Shown: piece after piece, positions 1 through 7,924 of the stretch | Position numbering within the stretch: the stretch's first letter is position 1 | How the letters are laid out: each line of letters starts with the position of its first letter | NCBI GenBank assembly: GCA_020719725.1 | Contig: DYPU01000007.1 | Coordinates: 1 to 51,680, forward strand | Direction of reading: 5' to 3' | DNA from: Anaerolinea sp. | GTDB taxonomy: Bacteria > Chloroflexota > Anaerolineae > Anaerolineales > Villigracilaceae | DNA: 51,680 nucleotides | Position numbers and translations under genes: made by a program | Notes under the pieces: generated by a model | Told to the model about the DNA's origin: nothing | The model's input: only the letters and a program-made list of their open reading frames with translations | Databases searched by the model: none

Positions 1-175
1 GTTTTGGGCCCCGCTCCCTTTTCGTGATAATTTCACGTAAACTACGGAAGAACCAACATCACCCGACTATTGACACAGCCCTCGACAAAACAGGCAAACG
101 AGCCGAATAGTTACAAATAACCTACTGCAAACTGTAGTGTAAAATGGAGGTAACTCGCAAAAGAAAGGTCGGGCC
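1..175. other. Upstream region of tag, no gene seen
   Basis: No coding region was recognised here. A TTGACA hexamer at 70-75 has no convincing -10 partner at normal spacing. A short interrupted palindrome (CTAC...GTAG) lies at about 123-138 and a TAAAAT hexamer at 140-145, so the tag promoter is probably in this stretch but cannot be fixed. A purine-rich ribosome binding site (AAAGG) precedes the tag start by about eight bases. Confidence 0.4.
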
Positions 176-736
176 ATGAACGCTTATTGTGACTACTGCA
201 ATACCCACCCTGAAGATACGTTTAACAAAGTCTATCATGATACCCAATATGGTTTCCCTATTACAGACGACGCCTTGCTCTTCGAGCGACTAATATTGGA
301 AATTAACCAGGCCGGGCTTTCCTGGCTCACCATTCTCAAAAAAGCTGAGGGATTTCGCCTCGCGTACGATGGATTCGACCTCGAAACAGTAGCCGGTTAC
401 GGGGAGTCTGATCGCGCCCGGCTTTTGGGTGACGGGAGAATCATCCGAAACCGGCTAAAGGTCAACGCGGCGATAGAAAATGCGAAACGGATCCGGGCTT
501 TTTACCCTGAATTTGGCTCTTTTCAGGGCTGGTTGGAATCTCACCACCCCCTGAGTAAAGAAGAGTGGACAAAATTATTTAAGAAAACATTTTTGTTCAC
601 CGGCGGTGAGATTGTCGGTGAGTTTCTCATGTCCACGGGTTATTTGCCCGGGGCGCACAGCGCAGATTGTCCGATTTACGGCAAAACCGTGGCTCAAAAC
701 CCGGCCTGGCTAAACAACACCAAGAAAGGTTGTTAA
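176..736 (+). CDS. tag: DNA-3-methyladenine glycosylase I
   Basis: Base-excision repair enzyme that removes 3-methyladenine from alkylated DNA. The 186 residues match the usual Tag length. The N-terminus has the Cys-rich YCDYC segment (the zinc-ligand region of Tag), followed by YHDTQYGFP, close to the family's YHD.EWG motif. The LILEINQAGLSW block carries the glutamate and the aromatic residues that line the base pocket, and a C-terminal H...C pair (HSADC) would complete the zinc site. An AAAGG ribosome binding site lies about eight bases before the ATG. It is the first gene of a compact plus-strand run; the next ATG starts two bases after its stop. The family assignment is secure; the pairing with the downstream hydrolases looks incidental. 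Confidence 0.93.
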   Translation: MNAYCDYCNTHPEDTFNKVYHDTQYGFPITDDALLFERLILEINQAGLSWLTILKKAEGFRLAYDGFDLETVAGYGESDRARLLGDGRIIRNRLKVNAAIENAKRIRAFYPEFGSFQGWLESHHPLSKEEWTKLFKKTFLFTGGEIVGEFLMSTGYLPGAHSADCPIYGKTVAQNPAWLNNTKKGC

Positions 737-738
737 TA

Positions 739-1467
739 ATGGCAACCTGGATTGCCCACCTGCGTCTGGCGGAGAATTTGCTTAAGCGCATCCCAAACCT
801 AGACGAAGCTCAATTTGCGATTGGGAATATCGCTCCAGATTCCGGTATCCCCGATGAAAACTGGGAGAACTTCGACCCGCCGCCCGAAATTACTCATTTC
901 AAAATTTCGCAAGGCGTACATAAAAATATTTCCGACCTGAATTTTTACAGGCGATACCTGGCAGAGGTAAAACCAGAGGATGCGGCGCGTTTTTCGTTTC
1001 GTCTGGGCTATTTCTTTCATCTAATTACAGACAATCTTTGGTCGATTAAAATTGGTGTTCCCACCACAGAGCGCTATTCGGAACAATTTTCAGCCGATCC
1101 AAAATTTATTTGGACAGTCAAAGGCGATTGGTACGGTCTGGACTTTATCCATGTCCGCGACTTTCCAGATTCTTTGTTCTGGCGGGTTTTCCTGAAAGCC
1201 CCACTACTCAACGTTGACCTGGATTTCTTGCCCCAGGCCGCGCTGGAGCAACAATTAAACTATATTAAAGGGTTCTACCAAAGAACCGACGAAAAAATTC
1301 AAGACTATTTCACGCGCGACTATTCGTACTTGAGTCAATCCGCGATGGATCAGTTTATTGCGGAGGCTACAGACAGCCTTGAACAGGTTTACTTGATGCT
1401 ATGGCAAAAAAAGATACGTCCAGGCAGCCAGACCTCGGCCCTGCAATTATTGGAAACGCCCGCATGA
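739..1467 (+). CDS. Zinc-dependent phospholipase C-like protein
   Basis: A 242-residue protein resembling the zinc-dependent phospholipase C / S1-P1 nuclease-like fold found in many uncharacterised bacterial proteins. It opens with MATWIAHLRLAENLL, has GNIAPDSG near residue 30, then a His in THFK and a helical GYFFHLITDNLW segment near residue 100. These His and Asp residues occupy the usual metal-ligand positions. I chose the ATG at 739 because it lies just after the tag stop; a longer upstream reading would overlap tag. It overlaps the next gene by four bases (ATGA). There is no signal peptide, so it is probably cytoplasmic. The substrate is unknown, and the phospholipase name reflects only the fold family. 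Confidence 0.7.
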   Translation: MATWIAHLRLAENLLKRIPNLDEAQFAIGNIAPDSGIPDENWENFDPPPEITHFKISQGVHKNISDLNFYRRYLAEVKPEDAARFSFRLGYFFHLITDNLWSIKIGVPTTERYSEQFSADPKFIWTVKGDWYGLDFIHVRDFPDSLFWRVFLKAPLLNVDLDFLPQAALEQQLNYIKGFYQRTDEKIQDYFTRDYSYLSQSAMDQFIAEATDSLEQVYLMLWQKKIRPGSQTSALQLLETPA

Positions 1468-2249
1468 ACGCAAAAACATCCATTCTGCCCAGCGCTGAAC
1501 CTTTTTTTTACCCTGGCCCCAAAAATATCGGAATTCTGCTCACGCACGGCTTCACCGGCACCCCCAAAGAAATGCGCTGGATGGGTGATTATTTGAATCG
1601 CCAGGGTTACCCCTGTTTGGGAGTGCGGCTGGCTGGTCATGCTACCTGCCCGGCAGATATGATTCGAACAACCTATGAAGATTGGCTAAATTCGGTTGAA
1701 GATGGTTATCACTTGCTACGCGGAACCTGCAAGCAGGTGATACTGGTTGGACTTTCGATGGGCGGCGCACTCTCACTCATCAGTTCCACCCGTCTGCCGG
1801 TGGATGGCATCGTGGCAATGGCAACCCCCTACGATCTGCCCCAAGATTGGCGGCTGGAACACACCGAATTTCTTAGTAAATTTCTGCGCTACCTGCCCAA
1901 ATCCAAAGACGCGCCCGGAGCAGGCTGGTTCGACAAAGCCGCCTGGCATGAACACATCTCCTACCCACAAAATCCACTGCGCTCAATTGGCGAACTTAAA
2001 AAAATGCTGGCCCTGCTGCGCGAAAGCCTGCCGCAAGTGACCGCACCCACCCTGCTCATTTACTCTCAGGATGACACTTACCTGCCACTGGGCAGCCTGA
2101 ACAGCCTGGGCTATATCTACAGCCACCTGGGCGCAACCCGCAAAGAAAAACTCGTTCTCAGCGGCTCCGGCCACGTCATCCCGCGTGACGCCCAACGCGA
2201 AACCGCCTTTGAAGCCGCCGCCAAATTCATTCACAGCCTCGCAGAGTGA
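1464..2249 (+). CDS. Alpha/beta hydrolase, Est30-like carboxylesterase
   Basis: Serine hydrolase of 261 residues, close to the carboxylesterase Est30 / monoacylglycerol lipase group. The oxyanion-hole loop HGFTGTP comes early, the nucleophile elbow GLSMGG places the catalytic Ser at residue 98, a late Asp in YSQDDTYLP and a His in SGSGHVIPRD complete the triad. The GH...CPADM segment after strand 2 is typical of Est30-like enzymes. I chose the ATG at 1464, which forms an ATGA overlap with the preceding stop, over an upstream ATG at 1401 that would run inside that gene. There is no signal peptide. It probably hydrolyses short-chain esters or monoacylglycerols in the cytoplasm; the natural substrate is not evident. 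Confidence 0.85.
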   Translation: MNAKTSILPSAEPFFYPGPKNIGILLTHGFTGTPKEMRWMGDYLNRQGYPCLGVRLAGHATCPADMIRTTYEDWLNSVEDGYHLLRGTCKQVILVGLSMGGALSLISSTRLPVDGIVAMATPYDLPQDWRLEHTEFLSKFLRYLPKSKDAPGAGWFDKAAWHEHISYPQNPLRSIGELKKMLALLRESLPQVTAPTLLIYSQDDTYLPLGSLNSLGYIYSHLGATRKEKLVLSGSGHVIPRDAQRETAFEAAAKFIHSLAE

Positions 2250-2294
2250 ATTATTATCATCCCGCATTCCAACTTCACCCTTTCAAAGTTGCCC

Positions 2295-3413
2295 ATGAAC
2301 CCATCCCTGCTCTGGCTGGCCGCCGCCCTATTCACCTGGGGCATTGGCGAAGGCATGTTTTTCTACTTTCAACCCATCTACCTGGCCCAACTAGGCGCAA
2401 ACCCGGTTCAAATCGGAGCAATCCTGGGAGCGGCAGGCATCGCCATGATGCTGGCCCACATTCCCGCCGGAGCGCTAACCGACAAAATTGGCGCGCGCCC
2501 GCTCTTACGCTCGGCCTGGCTTTTGGGTCTGCTGGCCGCCTGGCTAATGGCCGCCGCCCAAAGCCTGCCGCTCTTCATTGCGGGAATGCTGTTATATGGC
2601 TTCACAGCCTTCGTTGCCGCCCCGCTCAATACCTACGTCACCGCCGCGCGCGGCCCCTGGAGCATCGGACGCGCCCTGACCCTCATCTCGGCCACCTTTA
2701 ACCTGGGCATTTTCATCGGCCCACTGTTGGGCGGCTATCTCGGCGATCAATACGGCTTGCGCACAGTTTACTTTGTGGCCGCCAGCATCTTCATTTTTTC
2801 CACCACCCTGATCTTTTTTCTCTCGGCCCAACCCATCTCCCCACCCGACCCCGCCGACCCACCCGCCAGCCTGCTAAAAAACCCGGCCTATCTGGGCTAC
2901 CTGGCCTTCGGATTCTTCATCATGTTGGCGCTCTACCTGCCGCAACCCTTCAGCCCCAAATTCCTGCAAGAAATTCGCGGCCTTAGCCTGGCTCAAATTG
3001 GACTACTGGGCAGCATTGGCGGGCTAGGCAACACCACCCTCAACTACCTGCTCGGCCACATCAAAAACCCGCGTTACGGCTTCATCCTGGGCCAGGCAAC
3101 AGTCGCCCTATTTGCGTTTATCCTGTGGCAATTCAGCGCCCTGCCCCTGCTGATGATAGCCTACTTCATCTTTGGCGGCTCACGCGCCGCCCGCACCCTT
3201 TATATCGCCCAAATCCGCCCACTGGTACATCCATCTCAACTGGGTTTAGCCTATGGGATTGCAGAAACCATCGGGTCACTCGTCATCGCGACTGCCCCCG
3301 TCATGGTCGGCTTTCTCTACAACTGGCAGCCCATCTCCATCTACCCCGTCAGCCTGGCTGCCGTTACAATCGGCATGTTACTCACCCTGGTGCTCCACAA
3401 ACAAACACCATGA
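2295..3413 (+). CDS. MFS transporter
   Basis: Integral membrane protein of about 372 residues with roughly twelve hydrophobic segments, a little short for the major facilitator superfamily. The loop between helices 2 and 3 carries the MFS signature as AGALTDKIGARPLL, with its Asp and basic residues. A charged, Pro-rich cytoplasmic loop near residue 190 separates the two halves. A TTG two codons upstream is an alternative start, but ATG at 2295 is preferred. The stop overlaps the next start as ATGA, so the two are translationally coupled. Substrate unknown; drug or metabolite efflux is the default guess. Confidence 0.8.
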   Translation: MNPSLLWLAAALFTWGIGEGMFFYFQPIYLAQLGANPVQIGAILGAAGIAMMLAHIPAGALTDKIGARPLLRSAWLLGLLAAWLMAAAQSLPLFIAGMLLYGFTAFVAAPLNTYVTAARGPWSIGRALTLISATFNLGIFIGPLLGGYLGDQYGLRTVYFVAASIFIFSTTLIFFLSAQPISPPDPADPPASLLKNPAYLGYLAFGFFIMLALYLPQPFSPKFLQEIRGLSLAQIGLLGSIGGLGNTTLNYLLGHIKNPRYGFILGQATVALFAFILWQFSALPLLMIAYFIFGGSRAARTLYIAQIRPLVHPSQLGLAYGIAETIGSLVIATAPVMVGFLYNWQPISIYPVSLAAVTIGMLLTLVLHKQTP

Positions 3414-4048
3414 CCCTGCAAATCATCCCCTTTAGCCTCGGGCCGGTTCACACCAACGCCTATCTCCTGGCCGATCCCACCACCGCCGAAGCCGCTGTCA
3501 TCGACCCATCCTGGGATGGACACATCATCCTGGCCGAAGCTCAAAAACGCGGCTGGCGCATCGGTCACCTGTGGTATACCCACGCCCATTTTGACCATAT
3601 CGGCGGGGCGGCAGCTATTGCTGATGCGCTCAACCCGCTGCCGCTGGTGGCCCTCCACCCCGCAGATCACACCCTCTGGCGCACTGGCGGCGGCGGGAAA
3701 CTGTTTGGGCTGGCAATTGACCCCGGCCCCGAACCAGCCATCGACTTTGAACATGGTCAAACCTTACGGCTGGGTTCGACCACACTGGAAGTGCGTCACA
3801 CCCCTGGGCATACCCCCGGCCATGTCGTTTTTTACTGCGCCAGCGCAAAAACCTGCTTCTGTGGCGATCTGATTTTTGCCCACTCGGTGGGCCGCACCGA
3901 CCTGCCCGGCGGAAGTTGGGAAACCCTGGTCAAAAGCATCCGCGAACAAATTTACAGCCTGCCCGAAGAGACACGCCTTTTAAGCGGGCATGGCCCCGAA
4001 ACCACAGTAGGCGAAGAAAAAGTGTCCAACCCGTTTGTACAGGAATAG
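3410..4048 (+). CDS. MBL-fold hydrolase, glyoxalase II-like
   Basis: A 212-residue metallo-beta-lactamase-fold enzyme. The dinuclear metal motif THAHFDH is near residue 60, followed by HTPGHTPGH (third His), FCGDLIF (bridging Asp) and a C-terminal SGHGPETTVGEEK (last His). This spacing is that of short glyoxalase II-like hydrolases, which act on thioesters such as S-lactoylglutathione analogues or bacillithiol-type adducts. It has no rhodanese domain, so it is not a full persulfide dioxygenase fusion. The start at 3410 overlaps the MFS stop (ATGA). It ends TAG then TGA and runs straight into a two-way terminator. It is the last gene of the tag-led run. Confidence 0.85.
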   Translation: MTLQIIPFSLGPVHTNAYLLADPTTAEAAVIDPSWDGHIILAEAQKRGWRIGHLWYTHAHFDHIGGAAAIADALNPLPLVALHPADHTLWRTGGGGKLFGLAIDPGPEPAIDFEHGQTLRLGSTTLEVRHTPGHTPGHVVFYCASAKTCFCGDLIFAHSVGRTDLPGGSWETLVKSIREQIYSLPEETRLLSGHGPETTVGEEKVSNPFVQE

Positions 4049-4090
4049 TGACAAAAAATCCCGGCTTATCGCCGGGACTTTTTGTCACTT
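4047..4090. terminator. Bidirectional Rho-independent terminator
   Basis: A long inverted repeat (AGTGACAAAAA...TCCCGGC with a short TTATC loop and its complement) has A and T runs at both ends, so it can terminate both converging transcripts: the MBL hydrolase on plus and the M28 peptidase on minus. The stop of the frameshifted 3' extension of the peptidase lies inside the stem. Confidence 0.9.
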
Positions 4091-5223
4091 AAGTACGCGT
4101 ACAAGTTTTTCTGCCAGGCTGGCAACTTCCTCCAGCTTATCCGGGCTGATCATTTGCCATCATAAGGCTGGTGGGCCAGGCTGCGCGTCCCAACTGCGCT
4201 CAGAGCCAGGGCCGGGATGCCACGAAAAGCAAAAGTGGAATGATTGCTTTCCGGCCAGGGCTCCACCCAAACAACGCCGGGGAAATCACAAGTAATGGGT
4301 TGCGCTTGCGCTTCCAATTTGCCGGTTTCATCAAAAGCGGCGATGCTGTTGGCCCCAAGCAGCGTGCCAATGCCATCAAAATTGATCGCATATTGAATGG
4401 ATGAAAAGTAGGATTCCGCCCGCCGCAGGTACTCATCATCACCCATAGGCAGGTATTCCTCGCCATTAAAGGCGACCAGTTCCAACCCGAGGCTTGTGTC
4501 CAGTTTTGAGAGGCGTTCGGCCAAGCCGAGTAAGACCGCCACACCCCCGCCGTTGTCGCTGGCACCGGGGGTGTTAATTTTAGTATCGAAGTGAGCGCAC
4601 AACACGATCCGTTTTTTCGCTTCAGGGCGAATCCTGCCGACGATGTTGCGCGCCACTGCCGGAACCAGCGCCGCTTCGATGCGCAAATGCGCCATCCCCT
4701 CTGGGTTGCGCAACAGCCGCCGGGCCGCTTCAGGAGAGAGAGTCGCCGCGGGCAGGTCGAGTTCCCAATCTTCAGTCAGTTGGCCGTAGTAATCGGTGGC
4801 GGTCGGCGGGGCGAGCAGGGCCGCAGGTTGGAGTGACTCAAGGGTATCGATGATTTTTTTCTCATGGTCACCCAACAGGAACCAGGATTTTGGCGGCAGC
4901 GGCCAACGCGCCAGATCGCCGTAGAGCAGCAGCAACTTCCCTTTGGCGGCGGCCCGTTCCAGTTCGGGTAGCGTTCCGGCACAAACGACCGGCGCGGTAA
5001 CATCACAAGCCGGGGAAAAGGCATTTGCGGCGGCATCCAGTCGTTCACCGTCCAAATCCAAAACAGTTGCGCCGCCCTGCCAGGCTGTGCAGGCATAGGG
5101 CTGCTCTTCAACAAGCCACCCGGCGGCATGGAAAGCGGCGGCAATAAAATCGGTCCCTGCCTGGTTGGCTGGGGAGCCAATCGGGCGGGGACCAAGGTTT
5201 ACCAGAGCAGTGAGATGCATCAA
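4085..5223 (-). pseudogene. M28-family aminopeptidase with 3' frameshift
   Basis: Zinc metallopeptidase of the M28 family (357 residues in the main frame, ending at 4150). Its metal and catalytic residues are all visible: CAHFDT, GASDNGGG, FNGEEY with the catalytic Glu, an Asp in INFDG, and a final His in the SNHSTF/AHQPYD region. There is no obvious signal peptide. The main frame stops with TGA right after HQPYDGK. In the next frame, without a gap, the DNA encodes ISPDKLEEVASLAEKLVR and a few more residues, ending at 4085, which is the C-terminal helix expected in this family. A single-base loss at about 4151-4154 explains this. The metal site is intact, so the protein may still function; a sequencing error is equally possible. 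Confidence 0.8.
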
Positions 5224-5238
5224 AGATGCGCGACATGT

Positions 5239-6777
5239 TTATTTGGCGTAATCGACCGAGCGCGTCTCGCGGATAACGGTCACTTTGATTTGGCCGGGAT
5301 ATTGCATGGTTTCTTCAATTTTCTTGGCAATATCGCGTGCCAGGCGGGTGGAAGCCAGGTCGTCAATTTCTTCGGGACGGACGATGATTCGAACTTCACG
5401 CCCGGCCTGAATGGCGTAAGATTGGCTGACGCCTTCGAAGGAATTTGCCATTTCTTCCAGGGTGCGAATTCGTTTGATGTAGGCTTCCAGGTCTTCACGG
5501 CGGGCGCCAGGGCGCGCGCCCGAAATGGCATCGGCGGCTTCAGCGATGACAGCCTCGACGGTTTCTTGTTCCACTTCGTGATGGTGGGCGGCAATGGCAT
5601 TCACCACCAGCGGGTGGACGCCGTAACGTTTACAGAATTCTGCTCCCAAAGCGGCATGAGTGCCTTCCTGGTTATGATCCATAGCTTTGCCAATATCATG
5701 TAAGAAAGCGCCCTGTTTGGCAATGACTACATTTGCGCCCAGTTCGGCGGCCAGAATACCAGCCAATTTGGCAACTTCGATGGCGTGAGCCAATTGATTT
5801 TGGCCGTATGAAGTGCGGAATTTGAGACGGCCCATCATGCGCAACACATCGGTGTGAATACCAGTCACACCAGCATCGAATGCAGCCTGCTCGCCCGCTT
5901 CAGCGATGACTTTTTCGACAGCTTTGGTCTCGTCTTCAATAACTTTTTCGATATAAGCCGGGTGAATGCGCCCATCGACAGTTAGCCGGGTGAGGGAGCG
6001 TCGGGCAATTTCACGGCGAACAGAGTCGAAACAAGAGATGGTCACAGATTCTGGGGTGTCATCCACAATCACATCAACCCCGGCAGCTTGTTCAAAAGCC
6101 CGGATATTTCGTCCATTACGGCCTACGATGCGGCCCTTCATCTCTTCGTTGGGCAGCGGCACGACCGACGAGGTGACTTCTGAAACATGCTCGGAGGCCA
6201 CCCGTTGGATGGCATCTGCAATCAGGTGACGGGCGCGTTTTTCGCCTTCTTCGCGAGCTTCAGCTTCCACCTGACGAATGATGCGGGCCATATCACCCCG
6301 CGCTTCTTGTTCAACTTCGTCCAACAAAATCTGGCGAGCTTGTTCGCGTGACATTTCGGCAATTTCTTGCAGTTTTGCCATTTGCTGATCGAATAATTTT
6401 TCGATGTCGTTGGCGCGCCGATCAACGGTTGATTGGCGTTTATTGAGGGTCTGTTCCCGTTGTTCAAGACGTTCCACCCGTCCGTCCAATTCGGTGCGAC
6501 GACGATCCAGGCGTTCCACCTCGCGGTTGTACTCGTTTCGACGCTGGTTGATGTCTTTTTCGGCATCCTGAACTATTTTCAAGGCCCGGTCACGAGCGTC
6601 CAATTCTATTTTGTTGGCTTTCTCGGTGGAGGTCTGTACAATTCCTTGAGCCTTAGCGTCTTCTTCACGGCGAGCTTTTTCTGCGCGGTAACGGCTGATA
6701 AAGTACCCGATAGCCACACCTGCGGCCAAAGTCAAAAATTCTAAAACAATCCAAACGATTGGGTTACTATTATTCAT
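5239..6777 (-). CDS. rny: Ribonuclease Y
   Basis: Membrane-anchored endoribonuclease that initiates mRNA decay, 512 residues, normal length. There is one N-terminal transmembrane helix (about residues 7-27), then a long charged coiled coil (about 30-190), a KH RNA-binding domain with GRIVGRNGRNIRAFE, and an HD domain with HDIGKAMDH near residue 360 plus AHHHE. The C-terminus is the conserved YPGQIKVTVIRETR segment. It overlaps recX by four bases (ATGA) and is followed after 15 bases by the M28 peptidase. The recX-rny order is common in this phylum and in Firmicutes, where recA often lies nearby; recA is not in this window. Confidence 0.97.
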   Translation of the reverse strand: MNNSNPIVWIVLEFLTLAAGVAIGYFISRYRAEKARREEDAKAQGIVQTSTEKANKIELDARDRALKIVQDAEKDINQRRNEYNREVERLDRRRTELDGRVERLEQREQTLNKRQSTVDRRANDIEKLFDQQMAKLQEIAEMSREQARQILLDEVEQEARGDMARIIRQVEAEAREEGEKRARHLIADAIQRVASEHVSEVTSSVVPLPNEEMKGRIVGRNGRNIRAFEQAAGVDVIVDDTPESVTISCFDSVRREIARRSLTRLTVDGRIHPAYIEKVIEDETKAVEKVIAEAGEQAAFDAGVTGIHTDVLRMMGRLKFRTSYGQNQLAHAIEVAKLAGILAAELGANVVIAKQGAFLHDIGKAMDHNQEGTHAALGAEFCKRYGVHPLVVNAIAAHHHEVEQETVEAVIAEAADAISGARPGARREDLEAYIKRIRTLEEMANSFEGVSQSYAIQAGREVRIIVRPEEIDDLASTRLARDIAKKIEETMQYPGQIKVTVIRETRSVDYAK

Positions 6778-7436
6778 GGTTCTTCCTCTTCATCAAGATG
6801 TGATTGTCCACCTGTAGGATATTTCTCTGCCCAAGCCTGTTTGGTAACTGTTGCAATCACTTCATAGGGAAATCCGCGTCGGCTTAAGAAGCCACCGAGT
6901 TTGTTACGGAAATCGAGCCAGGGCAAAGTGTCCAATTTTCGCATATATTTGCGCGCGGCTTGCAGGGCCAAACTCTCTTCGTCAGACATTTCATCCAACG
7001 TAGATTCGATAACATCTTCGGCGAGGCCCTTGAAACGCAGTTCCATTCGTAGCGCGCGGCGTCCACGAGGACGAAAAGTGCTGCGGTTCTCAACCCAACT
7101 CTGAGCAAATTCATGGTCATTTAGTAAGCCAGAACTTTGCAGGCGGGTGAGCGTATCTTGAATTACCGGGTCTGGAATTTCGTGTTTTTCCAGATTTTTG
7201 CGCACTTCTTCAACAGACCGCGCCCGATAGCTGAGAAAATGAAGCGCTTTTTGCAAGGCAAGCTCACGCGAGTCTTGGCTTTGAAGCGTGGCAATTTTTT
7301 CAGCGCTGATGAACTGTCCAGTCTGCAACCAGGCCGCAACAATTCGAGAAAGCCCAAATGCAAATTGGTCATCCAGATAAATATTGACCCGATTCGGGTT
7401 CTTCTTTTGCGCTTCAATCGCTGTTATTTTTCTCAT
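6774..7436 (-). CDS. recX: Regulatory protein RecX
   Basis: Modulator of RecA filaments, 220 residues, with tandem three-helix repeats. The N-terminus MRKITAIEAQKKNPNRVNIY and the RSVEEVRKNLEKHEIPD and FAQSWVENR...RPRGRRALRMEL segments are typical. It overlaps rny by four bases and shares its transcript. No Shine-Dalgarno sequence is visible, and the start codon is only about nine bases downstream of a T-rich terminator-like hairpin (7445-7481), so expression could depend on readthrough of that hairpin. recA is not adjacent. Confidence 0.93.
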   Translation of the reverse strand: MRKITAIEAQKKNPNRVNIYLDDQFAFGLSRIVAAWLQTGQFISAEKIATLQSQDSRELALQKALHFLSYRARSVEEVRKNLEKHEIPDPVIQDTLTRLQSSGLLNDHEFAQSWVENRSTFRPRGRRALRMELRFKGLAEDVIESTLDEMSDEESLALQAARKYMRKLDTLPWLDFRNKLGGFLSRRGFPYEVIATVTKQAWAEKYPTGGQSHLDEEEEP

Positions 7437-7444
7437 TGTTGTTT

Positions 7445-7481
7445 AAAAACACACAGCCACGAACCTGAGCAGGTCGCGGCT
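7445..7481 (-). terminator. Terminator-like hairpin just before recX
   Basis: On the minus strand the stem AGCCGCGACCT / AGGTTCGTGGCT (one mismatch, two wobble pairs, loop GCTC) is followed by GTGTGTTTTT. No minus-strand gene lies upstream, so it either ends a short non-coding RNA or attenuates recX-rny. Confidence 0.6.
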
Positions 7482-7660
7482 GGAGATAAAAAAGGATAAC
7501 CCGAAAATACCACCCAACGGCAGTCTTTCAAGGGAAGTTAAGCGGACAGCAGCAAGGTCTGTCACACGCAACAGCAAGGGTAGAAGTCCGGTTTTGCCTA
7601 ACCAGTGAAAAGAAAAAAGGCGGAAAGACTTCAATTTTTATGCCTGTAAATTAGAACAGG
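7482..7660 (-). ncRNA. Candidate structured leader or small RNA before recX
   Basis: Minus-strand sequence with nested pairing read directly: outer AGUCUUUC (7630-7623) with GAAAGACU (7529-7522), inside it CGGAC (7590-7586) with GUCCG (7547-7543), inside that CUGU (7574-7571) with ACAG (7562-7559). It ends in the terminator hairpin at 7445-7481. I do not recognise an Rfam family; 6S RNA and SRP RNA were considered and not supported. The boundaries are uncertain. The same pairings could form on the plus strand, but the U-tract favours minus. Confidence 0.35.
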
Positions 7661-7680
7661 CGGGTCCAATTTTTATCCAG

Positions 7681-7757
7681 AAAAAAAAACCAAAGCGCGA
7701 CCGCTTTCAGGCGGCATTATGATCGTTATCAACGATCATAAAATTTTAATAATTATA
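7681..7757 (-). ncRNA. Candidate short RNA with own promoter and terminator
   Basis: On the minus strand a TATAAT (7757-7752, -35 weak) is followed by a perfect palindrome (7740-7718, ten-base arms, loop of three), then a six-base stem AAAGCG/CGCTTT, GG and nine T residues (7689-7681). This is a good terminator with no gene in front of it. The transcript would be about 65 bases. A ten-codon frame (MIVDNDHNAA) also fits between palindrome and terminator but has no ribosome binding site. Confidence 0.3.
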
Positions 7758-7924
7758 CATGAGAATATTAAAAATGGCTTCATTTAAGGGAGAAAAAAAG
7801 CCTTCAGTTGCAAAATGTTATCAAAAACAGTTAAGCTAATGACAAAAGGCATACTATAAAAGCAAAACTTATGCCATAATACTTAAATGATGTTGGCTTC
7901 ATAATCCCCAAAGGAGGCATTAGC

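Larger units (their letters stand above)
7437..7924. other. Divergent intergenic region recX / maeB
   Basis: A gene-free stretch of 488 bases. The recX-proximal half holds the structured minus-strand RNA and terminator hairpins described separately. The maeB-proximal part (about 7741-7920) is AT-rich and must carry the maeB promoter. The best candidate is TATAAA at 7855-7860 with a poor -35 (TTAAGC, 7831-7836). A strong ribosome binding site AAAGGAGG sits at 7910-7917. Confidence 0.5.

Noticed and set aside
1389-1640. Minus-strand frame across the esterase start
   Set aside because: It lies opposite two coupled real genes, with no ribosome binding site or recognisable product.
7482-7660. 6S RNA, SRP RNA or tmRNA
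   Set aside because: The diagnostic elements (open central bubble, the GGAA-type SRP loop, tRNA-like ends) are not seen.
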